This document shows positions 1 through 6,647 of a stretch of DNA of 27,844 bases, piece by piece. Source of the stretch: a virus. The translations under genes and the position numbers were made by a program. The stretch's first letter is position 1. The number at the start of each line of letters is the position of its first letter. A model generated the notes under the pieces. That model saw only the letters and a program-made list of their open reading frames with translations, was not told where the DNA came from and searched no databases. Location of the stretch: the IMG/VR virus record IMGVR_UViG_3300007609_000074, positions 1 to 27,844 of that record; one strand, given 5' to 3'.

Positions 1-1
1 A

Positions 2-169
2 GAACAGCTTAGTGCCTCTGATGCTACTTTGCTAGATGAACTAGGCAGTCGCAATGCAATGAGCATTTCTGAACTGCTTTGGACGCACGATCGTAAAGCA
101 GCGCTGCATCTACTACACGCACTACAAGCGGTACAAGCTGACGAACTCAACAAAGAGGTTACGTGGTGA
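2..169 (+). CDS. C-terminal end of an unidentified phage protein (partial)
   Basis: An open frame enters from the left edge and ends at TGA 167-169, giving 55 residues that finish in ELNKEVTW. The visible part is helical, rich in Leu, Ala and charged residues (for example ELLWTHDRKAALHLLHAL), with no motif I recognise. The stop overlaps the GTG start of the next gene, so the two are probably translationally coupled. The start and any catalytic domain lie outside the window. Base composition is AT-rich like the main phage genome, unlike the block that starts near 320. Confidence 0.6.
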   Translation, partial: EQLSASDATLLDELGSRNAMSISELLWTHDRKAALHLLHALQAVQADELNKEVTW

Positions 170-318
170 ACTCAGTGCTATTTGCTTTTATGGCTATTAT
201 TTTCTTACTTATGTCAGGCGCATTATATTGCAGTGGGTCTATTACTGAAGCAACAACTTCACTGTTTTTTGGAGTCATTGCTGCATGTATAGCTTGTAGT
301 AGAGGGTATGAAGATTGA
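166..318 (+). CDS. Small membrane protein, two predicted membrane segments (50 aa)
   Basis: A GTG-start frame gives a 50-residue protein. Residues about 4-22 (VLFAFMAIIFLLMSGALY) and 31-45 (TSLFFGVIAACIACS) are hydrophobic, separated by a short polar turn, so a two-pass membrane microprotein is likely. GTG at 166 overlaps the previous stop (GTGA), and an AAAGAGG-like ribosome-binding site lies 8-14 bases upstream. The stop overlaps an ATG at 318 (TGATG). The shape would fit a holin-like or superinfection-type membrane peptide, but nothing in the sequence proves either. Confidence 0.55.
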   Translation: MNSVLFAFMAIIFLLMSGALYCSGSITEATTSLFFGVIAACIACSRGYED

Positions 319-380
319 TGCAAAATACGAGCATACTGTTCGAGAACGGCATCCACGCACAGAAGCGAAGGAGACGAGAG

Positions 381-854
381 ATGAATGACCTTCAAAAACT
401 AATAGATGATGCGCGTTTGGCCGCAAAATGTCTGTGCGATGAAGGCTCCTTTGAGACTGGTCAGGCTATCTTGGAAGATTGCGCCGACCGCCTCGCGGAA
501 TTGCAGGGTGAGCGAGACACTCTTGTTGCGGCGGCTTACGAGGACGCGGCGAAAATCTGCACGGGTTGTACGGATCGGCCTGCGCCTATCCCTGCCTCAA
601 AATTCAGAAGGATGGAAATAGGGCTTCAGTTTGCACACACGCAACTGGCTCTCGCATGGAATGACGCCGACAAAATCCGCGCCCGCACCTCAGACGACGC
701 CAAGGCCGCGCTGGAGCAGGTAAAGCGTGAGGCACATGAGGAGGCGATTAAGGAAGTGGCGAGGCACGTTTCCGATTTGCCAGAAATCAATGCAACACGG
801 GTTGCACTAAATATCCTCGCCCTGATCGAGAAGGACAAGACCGATGAAAGTTGA
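381..854 (+). CDS. Hypothetical helical protein (157 aa)
   Basis: The protein starts MNDLQKLIDDARLAAKC and is almost entirely helix-forming and charged, with coiled-coil-like stretches near residues 45-65 and 90-130. I chose ATG 381 because AAGGAG sits eight bases upstream in the leader style repeated before several neighbours. An in-frame ATG at 318, overlapping the previous stop, is the alternative and would add 21 residues. It is the first gene of the GC-richer block. Similar Glu/Ala-rich proteins are common in alphaproteobacterial phages; no function is assigned. Confidence 0.65.
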   Translation: MNDLQKLIDDARLAAKCLCDEGSFETGQAILEDCADRLAELQGERDTLVAAAYEDAAKICTGCTDRPAPIPASKFRRMEIGLQFAHTQLALAWNDADKIRARTSDDAKAALEQVKREAHEEAIKEVARHVSDLPEINATRVALNILALIEKDKTDES

Positions 855-921
855 CGTAAAATACGCAATCCCGTTTGTTCTGGCGTTTGCCCTGCTGGCA
901 GCGCAGGAAAGGAGAGAGTGA
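844..921 (+). CDS. Possible 25-aa single-pass membrane peptide
   Basis: ATG 844 lies inside the end of the previous gene and TGA 919-921 overlaps the next ATG (TGATG). The peptide has a short polar start (MKVDVKY), a hydrophobic core (AIPFVLAFALLAA) and a charged tail (QERRE), a typical single membrane-span layout. The AAGGAGAGAG that encodes its tail is also the ribosome-binding site of the next gene. It could be a translated leader or a real micropeptide; length alone gives little statistical support. Confidence 0.4.
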   Translation: MKVDVKYAIPFVLAFALLAAQERRE

Positions 922-1109
922 TGAGTGACGATCTGGAAGGCGACCTTGAATGTACGTGTGACATTGGCCCCTTTGCATCATGCCCGGTGTGTCGCACGAG
1001 AAACATATCCTTGCCGCCGACAAAACCTAAGCGGCGATTTGTTAGGCAAAACGCAGACGCAGAGTTGGAGCAGCGCATTGCTGAAATCAAAGCTGGATAC
1101 ATGAAATAA
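921..1109 (+). CDS. Small Cys-rich, possibly zinc-binding protein (62 aa)
   Basis: The 62-residue protein MSDDLEGDLECTCDIGP... has cysteines at about 11, 13, 20 and 23 (CTCDIGPFASCPVC), which could form a zinc-ribbon knuckle, followed by a basic stretch (PKRRFVRQN) and a helical end. ATG 921 is preceded by AGGAGAGAG at good spacing. It overlaps the upstream micropeptide by one base. The knuckle plus basic tail suggests nucleic-acid or protein binding, but no named family is recognised. Confidence 0.65.
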   Translation: MSDDLEGDLECTCDIGPFASCPVCRTRNISLPPTKPKRRFVRQNADAELEQRIAEIKAGYMK

Positions 1110-1156
1110 GAGATTGCGGACGACACCCCCGCACAAAAACAAAGGAGATGAGAGAG

Positions 1157-1348
1157 ATGAAACAGATCACCGACCTACGCTGGCACACCTGCACAAAAGA
1201 CGATCCGTGGCGCGAAGACATGGGAAAGCGCGGCATTCACCCTGACGCAAAGGAAGGCAGTCAACATGATGGCTATCCAGGCGGCGACATTGTCAAGTGG
1301 GAATGCCCAAACTGCGGCGTTCACTGGCGGGAAGAATTACCTCAATAG
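1157..1348 (+). CDS. Small zinc-ribbon-like protein (63 aa)
   Basis: Starts MKQITDLRWHTC and contains one clear CxxC (CPNCG, near residue 53) plus an earlier lone Cys and several His/Trp, so metal binding is possible. Two in-frame ATGs exist (1148 and 1157). I chose 1157 because the AAAGGAG at 1141 is only one base from the first ATG but about nine from the second. The leader is nearly identical to the one before 1431. Family unknown; such WECPNCG proteins recur in alphaproteobacterial phages. Confidence 0.6.
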   Translation: MKQITDLRWHTCTKDDPWREDMGKRGIHPDAKEGSQHDGYPGGDIVKWECPNCGVHWREELPQ

Positions 1349-1430
1349 AAGGACCAGTTCGCCGCATGGGGCGAAGAGGCGGAAGGGCCATGCAGACCAC
1401 CCTCGCACGGAAACAAAGGAGATGAGAGAG

Positions 1431-1730
1431 ATGAGTGACGACTATACCTATCTAACGCTATGTCTTAAGAAAGGCATTGCTGATGAAAGTATGCAGAGAG
1501 ACGCCGCTTATCTACTCGTGGAACTGGAGGACTTAGTAAACCATTTTCACAACATTGCTCTTGCCAAAACTAAGAAAAAAATGGAAGCAGAGGCCAAGCT
1601 GGCGAAAGCGGTGAAAATCATCGTAAATTACGCAGAAGTATATGACCACGAAAACGGTGAAATAGAAGATCGCGCGCATTGCTTGTTCTGGGGGTGCGTT
1701 AGGGAAATTGAAGAACTGGAAAAAATATAA
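1431..1730 (+). CDS. Hypothetical helical protein (99 aa)
   Basis: The frame starting MSDDYTYLTLCLKKG is predicted to be mostly helix, with a lysine-rich amphipathic segment (AKTKKKMEAEAKLAKAVKII) that may be coiled coil. ATG 1431 follows the repeated AAAGGAGATGAGAGAG leader. An upstream in-frame extension exists but lacks a ribosome-binding site. The stop overlaps the next start (TAATG), implying coupled translation with the Ala-repeat gene. No function recognised. Confidence 0.65.
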   Translation: MSDDYTYLTLCLKKGIADESMQRDAAYLLVELEDLVNHFHNIALAKTKKKMEAEAKLAKAVKIIVNYAEVYDHENGEIEDRAHCLFWGCVREIEELEKI

Positions 1731-2497
1731 TGACTACTTATACTCTTGAAATCCGCGAGAAGCTGGAGCGATACCTTGCAACACACACACTGCCAAAAGG
1801 CATAGGAAGCAAGGAAGGCGCGTGTTCCATTGCCGCTATCAACCTCGCCATTTCTGGTAAGTTTACAGATGATATTCCAGACTGCATGTCCGTGGTTCTT
1901 GGCATAGCTACGATTACCCTGCAAGACGCCATGCCCGACGACATGCGTAACTCTGCGCGATACAAGGCGTGGCTTCCAACGGCAGTCGGAACTGGGCGCA
2001 ATCAAGAGCGTGAGCGTCTTGGCGTCCTGATGGATTGGATGTGGGGCACTGCACTGCCTCAGCTGCAGCCCATTGCCGATGAAAAAGGCTTTGGCGGTGA
2101 GTGGCGGGTGATGTGTAAGGAGCGAACTGAAAAAGCCGCCCGTGCCGCTGCCCGTGCTGCCACCGAAGCTGCAACTGAAGCCGCCCGTGCTGCCACCGAA
2201 GCCACCGATGCCGCCCATGCTGCCACCCGTGCTGCCGCCCGTGCTGCCACTGAAGCCGCTCGTTTTGCTGCCGATGCTGCCAACGAAGCCACCGAAGCCG
2301 CTCGTGCCGCCTCTCGTTTTGTCGCTCGTGCCGCCTCTCGTTTTGTCGCTCGTGCCGCCTATGCCGCCGCCTATGCCACCTATGCCATCCGTGCCGCCGC
2401 CGAGGTCGCCCGTGTCTCAAGCGATGCCGATTTTTGGAAAAGCGCTGACCCCATCGGCATTCTGGAACGCATGACAAAGCTGGAGTACAAGACATGA
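1730..2497 (+). CDS. Phage protein with long Ala-rich helical repeat tail (255 aa)
   Basis: Residues 1-130 form a conserved-looking domain (LPKGIGSKEGACSIAAINLAISG, then DAMPDDMRNSARYKAWLP) that I recall from alphaproteobacterial phages without a known function. From about residue 132 to 225 the protein is a low-complexity helix of AARAATEA-like units, changing to AASRFVARAA and AAYAAAYATY, before a normal end (DADFWKSADPIGILERMTKLEY). The matching DNA is a degenerate GCCGCCCGTGCT-type repeat, so length may vary by slippage. It overlaps both neighbours by 1-4 bases. Confidence 0.75.
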   Translation: MTTYTLEIREKLERYLATHTLPKGIGSKEGACSIAAINLAISGKFTDDIPDCMSVVLGIATITLQDAMPDDMRNSARYKAWLPTAVGTGRNQERERLGVLMDWMWGTALPQLQPIADEKGFGGEWRVMCKERTEKAARAAARAATEAATEAARAATEATDAAHAATRAAARAATEAARFAADAANEATEAARAASRFVARAASRFVARAAYAAAYATYAIRAAAEVARVSSDADFWKSADPIGILERMTKLEYKT

Positions 2498-2913
2498 GCG
2501 ATTTAACAAACATCACAACGCCGATTGGCCTGCTTAGACAGCTGGACCCGGAAACAGCGGAAGCACTGATTGCGCATGGCGGGCCTTATGAATGCTTCGG
2601 TCATTGTAATGAGTGGACACCCAAGTACCATGAAGGTTGGTATCCTAACGCCGTCTACCGCGTAGCAAAACCCAAGCCCACTCCGCTTATCGTTCATTAC
2701 TGGGGCGCACTGGCAGATCATATTGTTGCGGTCACACGGGATGAAGATGGCAGTGTTTGGATGCATGATGCAAAACCGTATGCGGGAAATAAGAGTTGGA
2801 AAGTCTTGAACTCTGGGTACATTGCAAGTGGTATTTCCACAAAAATCATCGACCCAGGAACTTGTGACTGGCGAGAGGCAATCGCCATCCGTTCAAGGAT
2901 AGAGAATGGTTAA
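2494..2913 (+). CDS. Hypothetical phage protein (139 aa)
   Basis: Starts MSDLTNITTPIGLLRQLDPETAEALIAHGGPYE and overlaps the previous stop as ATGA, so it is probably coupled to the Ala-repeat gene. It is soluble with many aromatics (WTPKYHEGWYPNAVYRV), a pattern seen in proteins that carry user-interface-like 'WYPNAVYR' blocks in alphaproteobacterial phages. No catalytic motif is evident. The next gene starts 43 bases downstream after its own weak ribosome-binding site. Confidence 0.65.
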   Translation: MSDLTNITTPIGLLRQLDPETAEALIAHGGPYECFGHCNEWTPKYHEGWYPNAVYRVAKPKPTPLIVHYWGALADHIVAVTRDEDGSVWMHDAKPYAGNKSWKVLNSGYIASGISTKIIDPGTCDWREAIAIRSRIENG

Positions 2914-2956
2914 TCAGCTTGATCAAAAAATACGTATCAGAAGTGGAGTTTGAAGC

Positions 2957-3574
2957 ATGAAAATTGAAGAAGGCAAATACTACCGCACCCGCGATGGCCG
3001 TAAGGTCGGGCCGATGCAAATCAAACCCACCCATTCCAAGCTTTGTGGAGAGCAGGGCAGCATTCTTTCGATTTGGTATGTGGCCACCGGCAGAGCAAAC
3101 AGTCTCCGCGAAACCCCCAACGACCTCGTAGCCGAATGGATTGACGAGCCAAAGAAATGGGCAGACATGACGCCACAAGAGCGAGAAGCGTTTCAAAGCA
3201 AGGATACCACCTTGACCATTGAGCCGAAACTATGGCGCGACATGACGCCCGAGGAAAAGGGCGCTCTGCTTTTGGCGCATCATGAGGGGAAGGTGATTGA
3301 GTTCTGCCGCCCAAGGGGCACACCTGACTGTCCGGCGCCTGTCTGGACGGCGCAGCGTCCCATTTGGACCGACGAACTCGCCTATCGCGTCCGCCCGGAG
3401 CGGGAAACGGTGGAATTGGTTGGAGCCGATTTTGGGAAGGGCGCATCAGTGATTTGGCGTTTTTCTCAAAGAGGTTTCTACGGAAAGACAGACCACCGCA
3501 TCATCTTCGAAATCGTAGACGGCGAACCGGACTGCGCGTCGATCCGCATGGAAAAAATCACAAAGCATTATTAA
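2957..3574 (+). CDS. Hypothetical phage protein with duplicated WxDMTPxE motif (205 aa)
   Basis: The N-terminus (EEGKYYRTRDGRKVGPM) resembles a short beta module found in many phage hypotheticals. Two copies of a similar motif follow: KKWADMTPQEREAF near residue 71 and KLWRDMTPEEKGALL near 94. The rest includes VWTAQRPIWTDELAYRVRPE, again like modules in the upstream gene (YPNAVYRV). It is the last gene of the GC-richer block; non-coding DNA follows. Role unknown. Confidence 0.65.
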   Translation: MKIEEGKYYRTRDGRKVGPMQIKPTHSKLCGEQGSILSIWYVATGRANSLRETPNDLVAEWIDEPKKWADMTPQEREAFQSKDTTLTIEPKLWRDMTPEEKGALLLAHHEGKVIEFCRPRGTPDCPAPVWTAQRPIWTDELAYRVRPERETVELVGADFGKGASVIWRFSQRGFYGKTDHRIIFEIVDGEPDCASIRMEKITKHY

Positions 3575-4515
3575 CACCGTCTATCATATGTGTTAGAAAA
3601 TAGGCATTGCCCTGATGATACAGGTATGTTAGTATTAGTTCACGCCGTAAAAAAAAGTGACAGCGATCACGGCGCTAACACAAGCTGTTCAAAAGCTAAT
3701 CAAGCCCTCTCTCCAAGCGTTCAACACTGCATACGGAGTATGAGCTGCGGTGCACATCGTGCTATAACGCGGAGAGCGCTGTGCACGTAGTGCGCTGCAA
3801 TATTGAGTAGCACAGCACGTAGTGCTATAACGCGTATGCAGTGATGAACGCGATCTTTTGCACGCGGAGCGTGCGTGCTGCTGTAACGTATGGCTGAAAG
3901 CCATTCGTAACGCTGACATGTAGTCTCATGCTTCATTTCACCACGCGCCACGTAGTGGCACAGCGCTGGCCAACGGCAGCAATTAAAATTTTGATGTAGC
4001 TGATTTTTTTGGGTGCACAATGAAAATTTTACCTTTTTTAGTATTTTTTAATCATTTCTTATTATAAACACAAGAAACCCGCTAGGCATACGCCATAGCG
4101 AATTTTTTTATGCGTTGCGCCACTGCGTGGCACAGCTATCGCACGCAGTGCGACAGCTAGGCAGTCTCTATACGTGCTACATAGGCATTTTCATAGTGTT
4201 GTCTACAATGTGCAGCAGAATTCACATTTGGTTAAATAGATGCCTGCCTGCATAGTAATAGTTTCTATTAGTGAGTGTGTGTTAGATGAATAAATGCTTA
4301 TGCTATATTTTTTCATGCTGTATACCTTTGTTTAGTTGATAATAGCACATACGTAACCATTCAGCAAATGTTATATTGATTTTCGTGCTATATCGTTATG
4401 CCACGAAGTGGCACAGCGTGGGGTAGCTAACACTTTACATAGACTTGACAACTGACAGAATGTACTTTCAATTCACACTTGACAATGGTATAGGCTTTGC
4501 ACTATGCTACTGGCG
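3575..4515 (+). other. Non-coding, hairpin-rich region (about 0.94 kb)
   Basis: I see no convincing gene here. Open frames across it are Cys/Arg/His-rich or Ser-rich by-products of the repeats and lack ribosome-binding sites. It holds at least eight short perfect hairpins, mostly with three-base loops: 3783-3793, 3815-3825, 3860-3874, 3890-3904, 3947-3959, 4119-4131, 4139-4153 and 4400-4412. Several are followed by ACAGC. A terminator-like hairpin lies at 4080-4109 and a strong rightward promoter at the right end. Confidence 0.6.
4080..4109 (+). terminator. Intrinsic terminator (rightward)
   Basis: CGCTAGGC and GCCATAGCG form a stem with one bulged A around a four-base loop, followed by AATTTTTTT. 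It would stop rightward transcription leaving the 1-3574 gene block. Confidence 0.55.
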
Positions 4516-4523
4516 CTAATCGC
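4440..4523 (+). promoter_or_regulatory. Strong rightward sigma70-type promoter, left copy of a flanking pair
   Basis: TTGACA at 4479-4484, an 18-base spacer and TATGCT at 4503-4508, followed by ACTGGCGC near the expected start. A second TTGAC lies 38 bases upstream (TAGACTTGAC at 4440). The same layout recurs at 4882-4965. It points rightward, into the antisense strand of the two leftward membrane genes, and its start site coincides with the stop codon of the 4516 gene. Confidence 0.6.
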
Positions 4524-4695
4524 TATCTGTATAACATTCTATGACCCATAGAATAATAAGCATTGGCCACATCATTCCTATCATAAGACCCATAAATAAT
4601 GCAATGCCAGGAGATTTTCCTCCTTCTACTATAAAGCCTATAATAGTAATCGGTAATGCTAGTATCAAACCAATAGTTATGTACAGATTGATCAT
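4516..4695 (-). CDS. Two-pass membrane microprotein B (59 aa)
   Basis: Protein MINLYITIGLILALPITIIGF... has two hydrophobic spans (about 4-22 and 31-53) joined by a short charged loop (VEGGKSPG) and a polar end (ECYTDSD). I prefer the ATG at 4695 because it overlaps the stop of the upstream gene (ATGA); an ATG three codons earlier is possible. It forms a coupled pair with 4692-4871. Two-pass, ~60-residue coupled pairs resemble holin/antiholin or membrane-stress peptides, but that is conjecture. Confidence 0.6.
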   Translation of the reverse strand: MINLYITIGLILALPITIIGFIVEGGKSPGIALFMGLMIGMMWPMLIILWVIECYTDSD

Positions 4696-4871
4696 ACTTC
4701 CCATTCATCTCCAAATATTGCATGTATTATGCAAGCTAACGGTAGTATAGCTGCTACCGGCAATGCAATTAACATTGCATGCTGCATATCTGCTTGCCCA
4801 CCACTAGCTATGTACATATATTGTACTATTAATGCTACTAGCATAAGATAAGCTACTAATAATAGATTCAT
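4692..4871 (-). CDS. Two-pass membrane microprotein A (59 aa)
   Basis: Frame MNLLLVAYLMLVALIVQYMYIASGG... runs 59 codons, with hydrophobic segments at about 2-20 and 33-51 and a short acidic tail (GDEWEV). An AAGGAAAA site precedes the ATG. Its TGA overlaps the next gene's ATG, a clear coupling signal. The pair sits alone in otherwise non-coding DNA and is bracketed by two copies of the same promoter-like repeat, so the whole 4440-4965 stretch may be a cassette. Confidence 0.6.
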   Translation of the reverse strand: MNLLLVAYLMLVALIVQYMYIASGGQADMQHAMLIALPVAAILPLACIIHAIFGDEWEV

Positions 4872-5360
4872 TTGTTTTCCTTAGACTTGACGTTGTGGTG
4901 CATGCACTGCAGTTTTACCCTTGACTATGGTATAGGTTTGGCACTATAATACTGGCGCTAAGCGCATTGTACACAATTGTAGGTTGTGTACTGGTGCAAT
5001 GTTTTCAATTCTTTAGCGCATACACTACTAAGTCATTGACTATGCACTCAAATACACGCACACCCGTAGATTTTCGACTTTGCACTTGCGCTGGCGCGCA
5101 CGCGCTGATTCAATTGCTGCAGTGCTGCAACAAATGCAACGTTTTCATGCACTTAGCGGTGCGTGCGCATACACTTACAATGCATTGATACTACATCATA
5201 AATTCACTTCGACCTTGCACTTCGGTTTTCGACTTTGTACTGGCGCTGACTGCGTGTCAGCGCTGCTGAGGGGTGGTCAAAAGCTCAATGATTTCAATGG
5301 CTTAGCGCACCGCAGAATGTGGCTTTGAGTGGACTGTTGCCAGCAAATATTGCGTGTTTT
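4872..5360 (+). other. Non-coding region with promoter-like and hairpin repeats
   Basis: No gene is supported; frames present have no ribosome-binding site and odd composition. It contains a strong rightward promoter (4921-4950), two TTTTCGACTTTG...CTGGCGC elements (5071-5097 and 5226-5246), an 8-bp stem hairpin right after the second (5243-5263), and a degenerate 42-bp dyad at 5146-5187 (CATGCACTTAG ... ACAATGCATTG, centre TGCGCA). Confidence 0.55.
4882..4965 (+). promoter_or_regulatory. Strong rightward sigma70 promoter, right copy of a flanking pair
   Basis: TTGACT at 4921-4926, 18-base spacer, perfect TATAAT at 4945-4950, then ACTGGCGCTAAGCGC. TAGACTTGAC lies 38 bases upstream of the -35 region, as in the 4440-4523 copy. 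No gene follows for over 500 bases, so any product would be a non-coding RNA or a leader. Confidence 0.65.
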
Positions 5361-5452
5361 CAATGGCTTAGCGGTGGCGGCGCCTACAGCACTACGTGCT
5401 TGATTTTATTGGCTTTTTTTCTCTTGCATGTATGGCTGTGCTGTGCGATAAA
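5361..5452 (+). promoter_or_regulatory. Dyad-linked promoter module, rightward (for 5478)
   Basis: The 42-bp dyad is at 5361-5402 (CAATGGCTTAG, 20 bp with central GGCGCC, CTACGTGCTTG). A 21-nt linker follows, then -35 TTGCAT 5424-5429, a 17-bp spacer and -10 GATAAA 5447-5452. This is the only copy of the module facing right, and the gene behind it is also reversed, so module and gene travel as a unit. Confidence 0.75.
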
Positions 5453-5477
5453 AGGTCATCAACAATAGGAGATGACA

Positions 5478-5678
5478 ATGGACGCTATCGACCTTTACAA
5501 CTCAGTAACTAGTCGTGTGGAAGAACAACGAGTATTTGAAGCTGAAGATGGGCAGCATTTTCAGTATGAAACTGACGCTGCTGTTTACAATTTGATGTGC
5601 CTGGCTCGGCTTGATACATCAATTGCAATGCGCGATGTTGCCGAAGCAGTGCGCATGATTTCTGGAACTTATAAGTAG
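5478..5678 (+). CDS. Small early-type hypothetical protein (66 aa)
   Basis: Protein MDAIDLYNSVTSRVEEQRVFEAEDGQHFQYETDAAVYNLM... is soluble, acidic and mostly helical; no family recognised. AGGAG ends six bases before ATG 5478; an ATG two codons earlier (5472) is too close to it. It is the only rightward gene inside the leftward array and has its own dyad-linked promoter. It converges with the helix-turn-helix gene at 5794, with an orphan dyad and a terminator between them. Confidence 0.65.
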   Translation: MDAIDLYNSVTSRVEEQRVFEAEDGQHFQYETDAAVYNLMCLARLDTSIAMRDVAEAVRMISGTYK

Positions 5679-5694
5679 AAAAACTAAGCGTTAT

Positions 5695-5736
5695 CAATGA
5701 GATAGCGCTTAGCGCGCCCCCGGCCCTAAGTGCTTG
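5695..5736. repeat. Orphan 42-bp dyad between convergent genes
   Basis: CAATGAGATAG, 20 bp centred on CGCGCC, then CTAAGTGCTTG. It has the exact 11+20+11 geometry but no -35/-10 at the usual distance on either side. Confidence 0.65.
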
Positions 5737-5757
5737 TTTATAAACACTTTTTTCAGG
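5728..5757 (+). terminator. Intrinsic terminator (rightward)
   Basis: AAGTG and CACTT bracket a loop containing TTTATAAA and are followed by TTTTTT. It begins inside the right arm of the dyad at 5695-5736 and would end transcription of the 5478 gene. Confidence 0.5.
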
Positions 5758-5793
5758 TTGGTTAGGGGGCGAGTGATCCCGCCCCCTGCATCT

Positions 5794-6147
5794 TTAGGCT
5801 GCCTCGTCAACCTCGCTTTCGCTTTCAACCTCAGCGGGAGTAAACGCTGTAATCAGCGCAGAGATAGCCGCCTTTGTAGCACCCATCAGGCCGTCAACCG
5901 GAAAATCGACCAGAGCTTCCAGTTCGGTGAGCAGTTCCTTTTTGGTCGGACCCTCAACCTTGGGTTGCTTGATCGGCTTTTCAGCGGCCACATAGACGCC
6001 CTCGCGGACCAGCTTGGACCGGACGCTGCGCACGCTGCGGCCAAGAGCCTCAGCGATTTCGTCCATACCCTCGTTGCCGAGTTGTTCATACATTTCGACC
6101 GCCTGCGCGACCATTGCTTCGGTGTAGTTCACTTTACGTTCAGCCAT
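5794..6147 (-). CDS. Helix-turn-helix protein, paralog 1 (117 aa)
   Basis: Residues about 8-52 (YTEAMVAQAVEMYEQLGNEGMDEIAEALGRSVRSVRSKLVREGVY) read as a helix-turn-helix DNA-binding unit with the recognition helix at SVRSVRSKLVREG. A Lys/Pro linker (AEKPIKQPKVEGPTKKELLTELEAL) and an acidic tail follow. It is a clear paralog of 10357-10761. AAGGAG precedes ATG 6147. Its promoter has the unusual extra half-site at 6234. DNA binding is inferred from the motif; a role as regulator of the dyad modules is my hypothesis. Confidence 0.75.
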   Translation of the reverse strand: MAERKVNYTEAMVAQAVEMYEQLGNEGMDEIAEALGRSVRSVRSKLVREGVYVAAEKPIKQPKVEGPTKKELLTELEALVDFPVDGLMGATKAAISALITAFTPAEVESESEVDEAA

Positions 6148-6183
6148 GTTGATCTCCTTATCTGGCTTGTTTCTGATAAATTA

Positions 6184-6319
6184 TTTATACGATAAAAATC
6201 AGCTGTCAGCAAGAGAAAAGAATCCTTTAGTTACAACCACTTAGTCATTATTTGCAGTCTAATTCTCTGTTTATTTTCAAGCGCTTAGCCCGCGGGGCGC
6301 CGGGGTGGTTAACCCCTTG
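6184..6319 (-). promoter_or_regulatory. Extended dyad promoter module (for 5794)
   Basis: -10 TATAAA (6184-6189), 17-bp spacer, -35 TTGCTG (6207-6212), 21-nt linker, then only a half-site CAACCACTTAG (6234-6244). The full dyad is 44 bp farther at 6278-6319 (centre GGCGCC). The -10 reads TATAAATAA, also close to a T4-type late promoter. Confidence 0.7.
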
Positions 6320-6320
6320 T

Positions 6321-6527
6321 TTATACTGCATGAATTTCGATGATGGTGGCGTCATAATACGCTTTCAGCGTTTCAACCACCTGCTCCCAGCTATCAAAAG
6401 TAAAGTCTGGGCTATCAGGATTGCCATTGCACCAAACACCGTCATGCTCTTCATCTTCACAGACAAGTTCAAAGTTGCTATCATCTTCCAGCTTGCCATA
6501 GCATTCAACGCCATCAATCTTTTTCAT
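6321..6527 (-). CDS. Small acidic hypothetical protein (68 aa)
   Basis: MKKIDGVECYGKLEDDSNFELVCEDEEHDGVWCNGNPDSPDFTFDSW... is strongly acidic with three Cys, and has the look of a small beta protein. AAGGAG precedes ATG 6527. Its stop is two bases from the edge of the dyad at 6278-6319, an extreme packing typical of this array. Very acidic small early proteins can mimic DNA or bind host enzymes; there is no direct evidence for that here. Confidence 0.65.
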   Translation of the reverse strand: MKKIDGVECYGKLEDDSNFELVCEDEEHDGVWCNGNPDSPDFTFDSWEQVVETLKAYYDATIIEIHAV

Positions 6528-6549
6528 TTGCTTCTCCTTCTGTTAATGT

Positions 6550-6641
6550 TTTATCTCACATTTACGCGCAGCATACAAGCGAAAAGTTTTGTTTAAGTTC
6601 AACGTGTTAGCTACCTAGGCGCTGCGGCACCTAAGTGCCTG
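6550..6641 (-). promoter_or_regulatory. Dyad-linked promoter module (for 6321)
   Basis: -10 GATAAA (6550-6555), 17-bp spacer, -35 TTGTAT (6573-6578), 21-nt linker, dyad 6600-6641 (CAACGTGTTAG ... CTAAGTGCCTG, centre GGCGCT). The stop codon of the 6631 gene lies inside the right arm of the dyad. Confidence 0.75.
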
Positions 6642-6647
6642 TTTTTT
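6626..6647 (+). terminator. Rightward terminator inside dyad
   Basis: GGCAC-CTAA-GTGCC, TG, then TTTTTT. It uses the right arm of the dyad at 6600-6641. Confidence 0.5.

Noticed and set aside
2142-2474. Pro/Leu-rich 110-codon frame
   Set aside because: Alternate-frame reading of the Ala-repeat DNA; composition is a by-product of the repeat.
3689-4020. Leftward frames in the hairpin region
   Set aside because: Cys/Arg/Ser-rich products of the palindromic repeats without ribosome-binding sites.
5734-6195. 153-codon plus-strand frame
   Set aside because: Antisense to the helix-turn-helix gene 5794 and includes its promoter.
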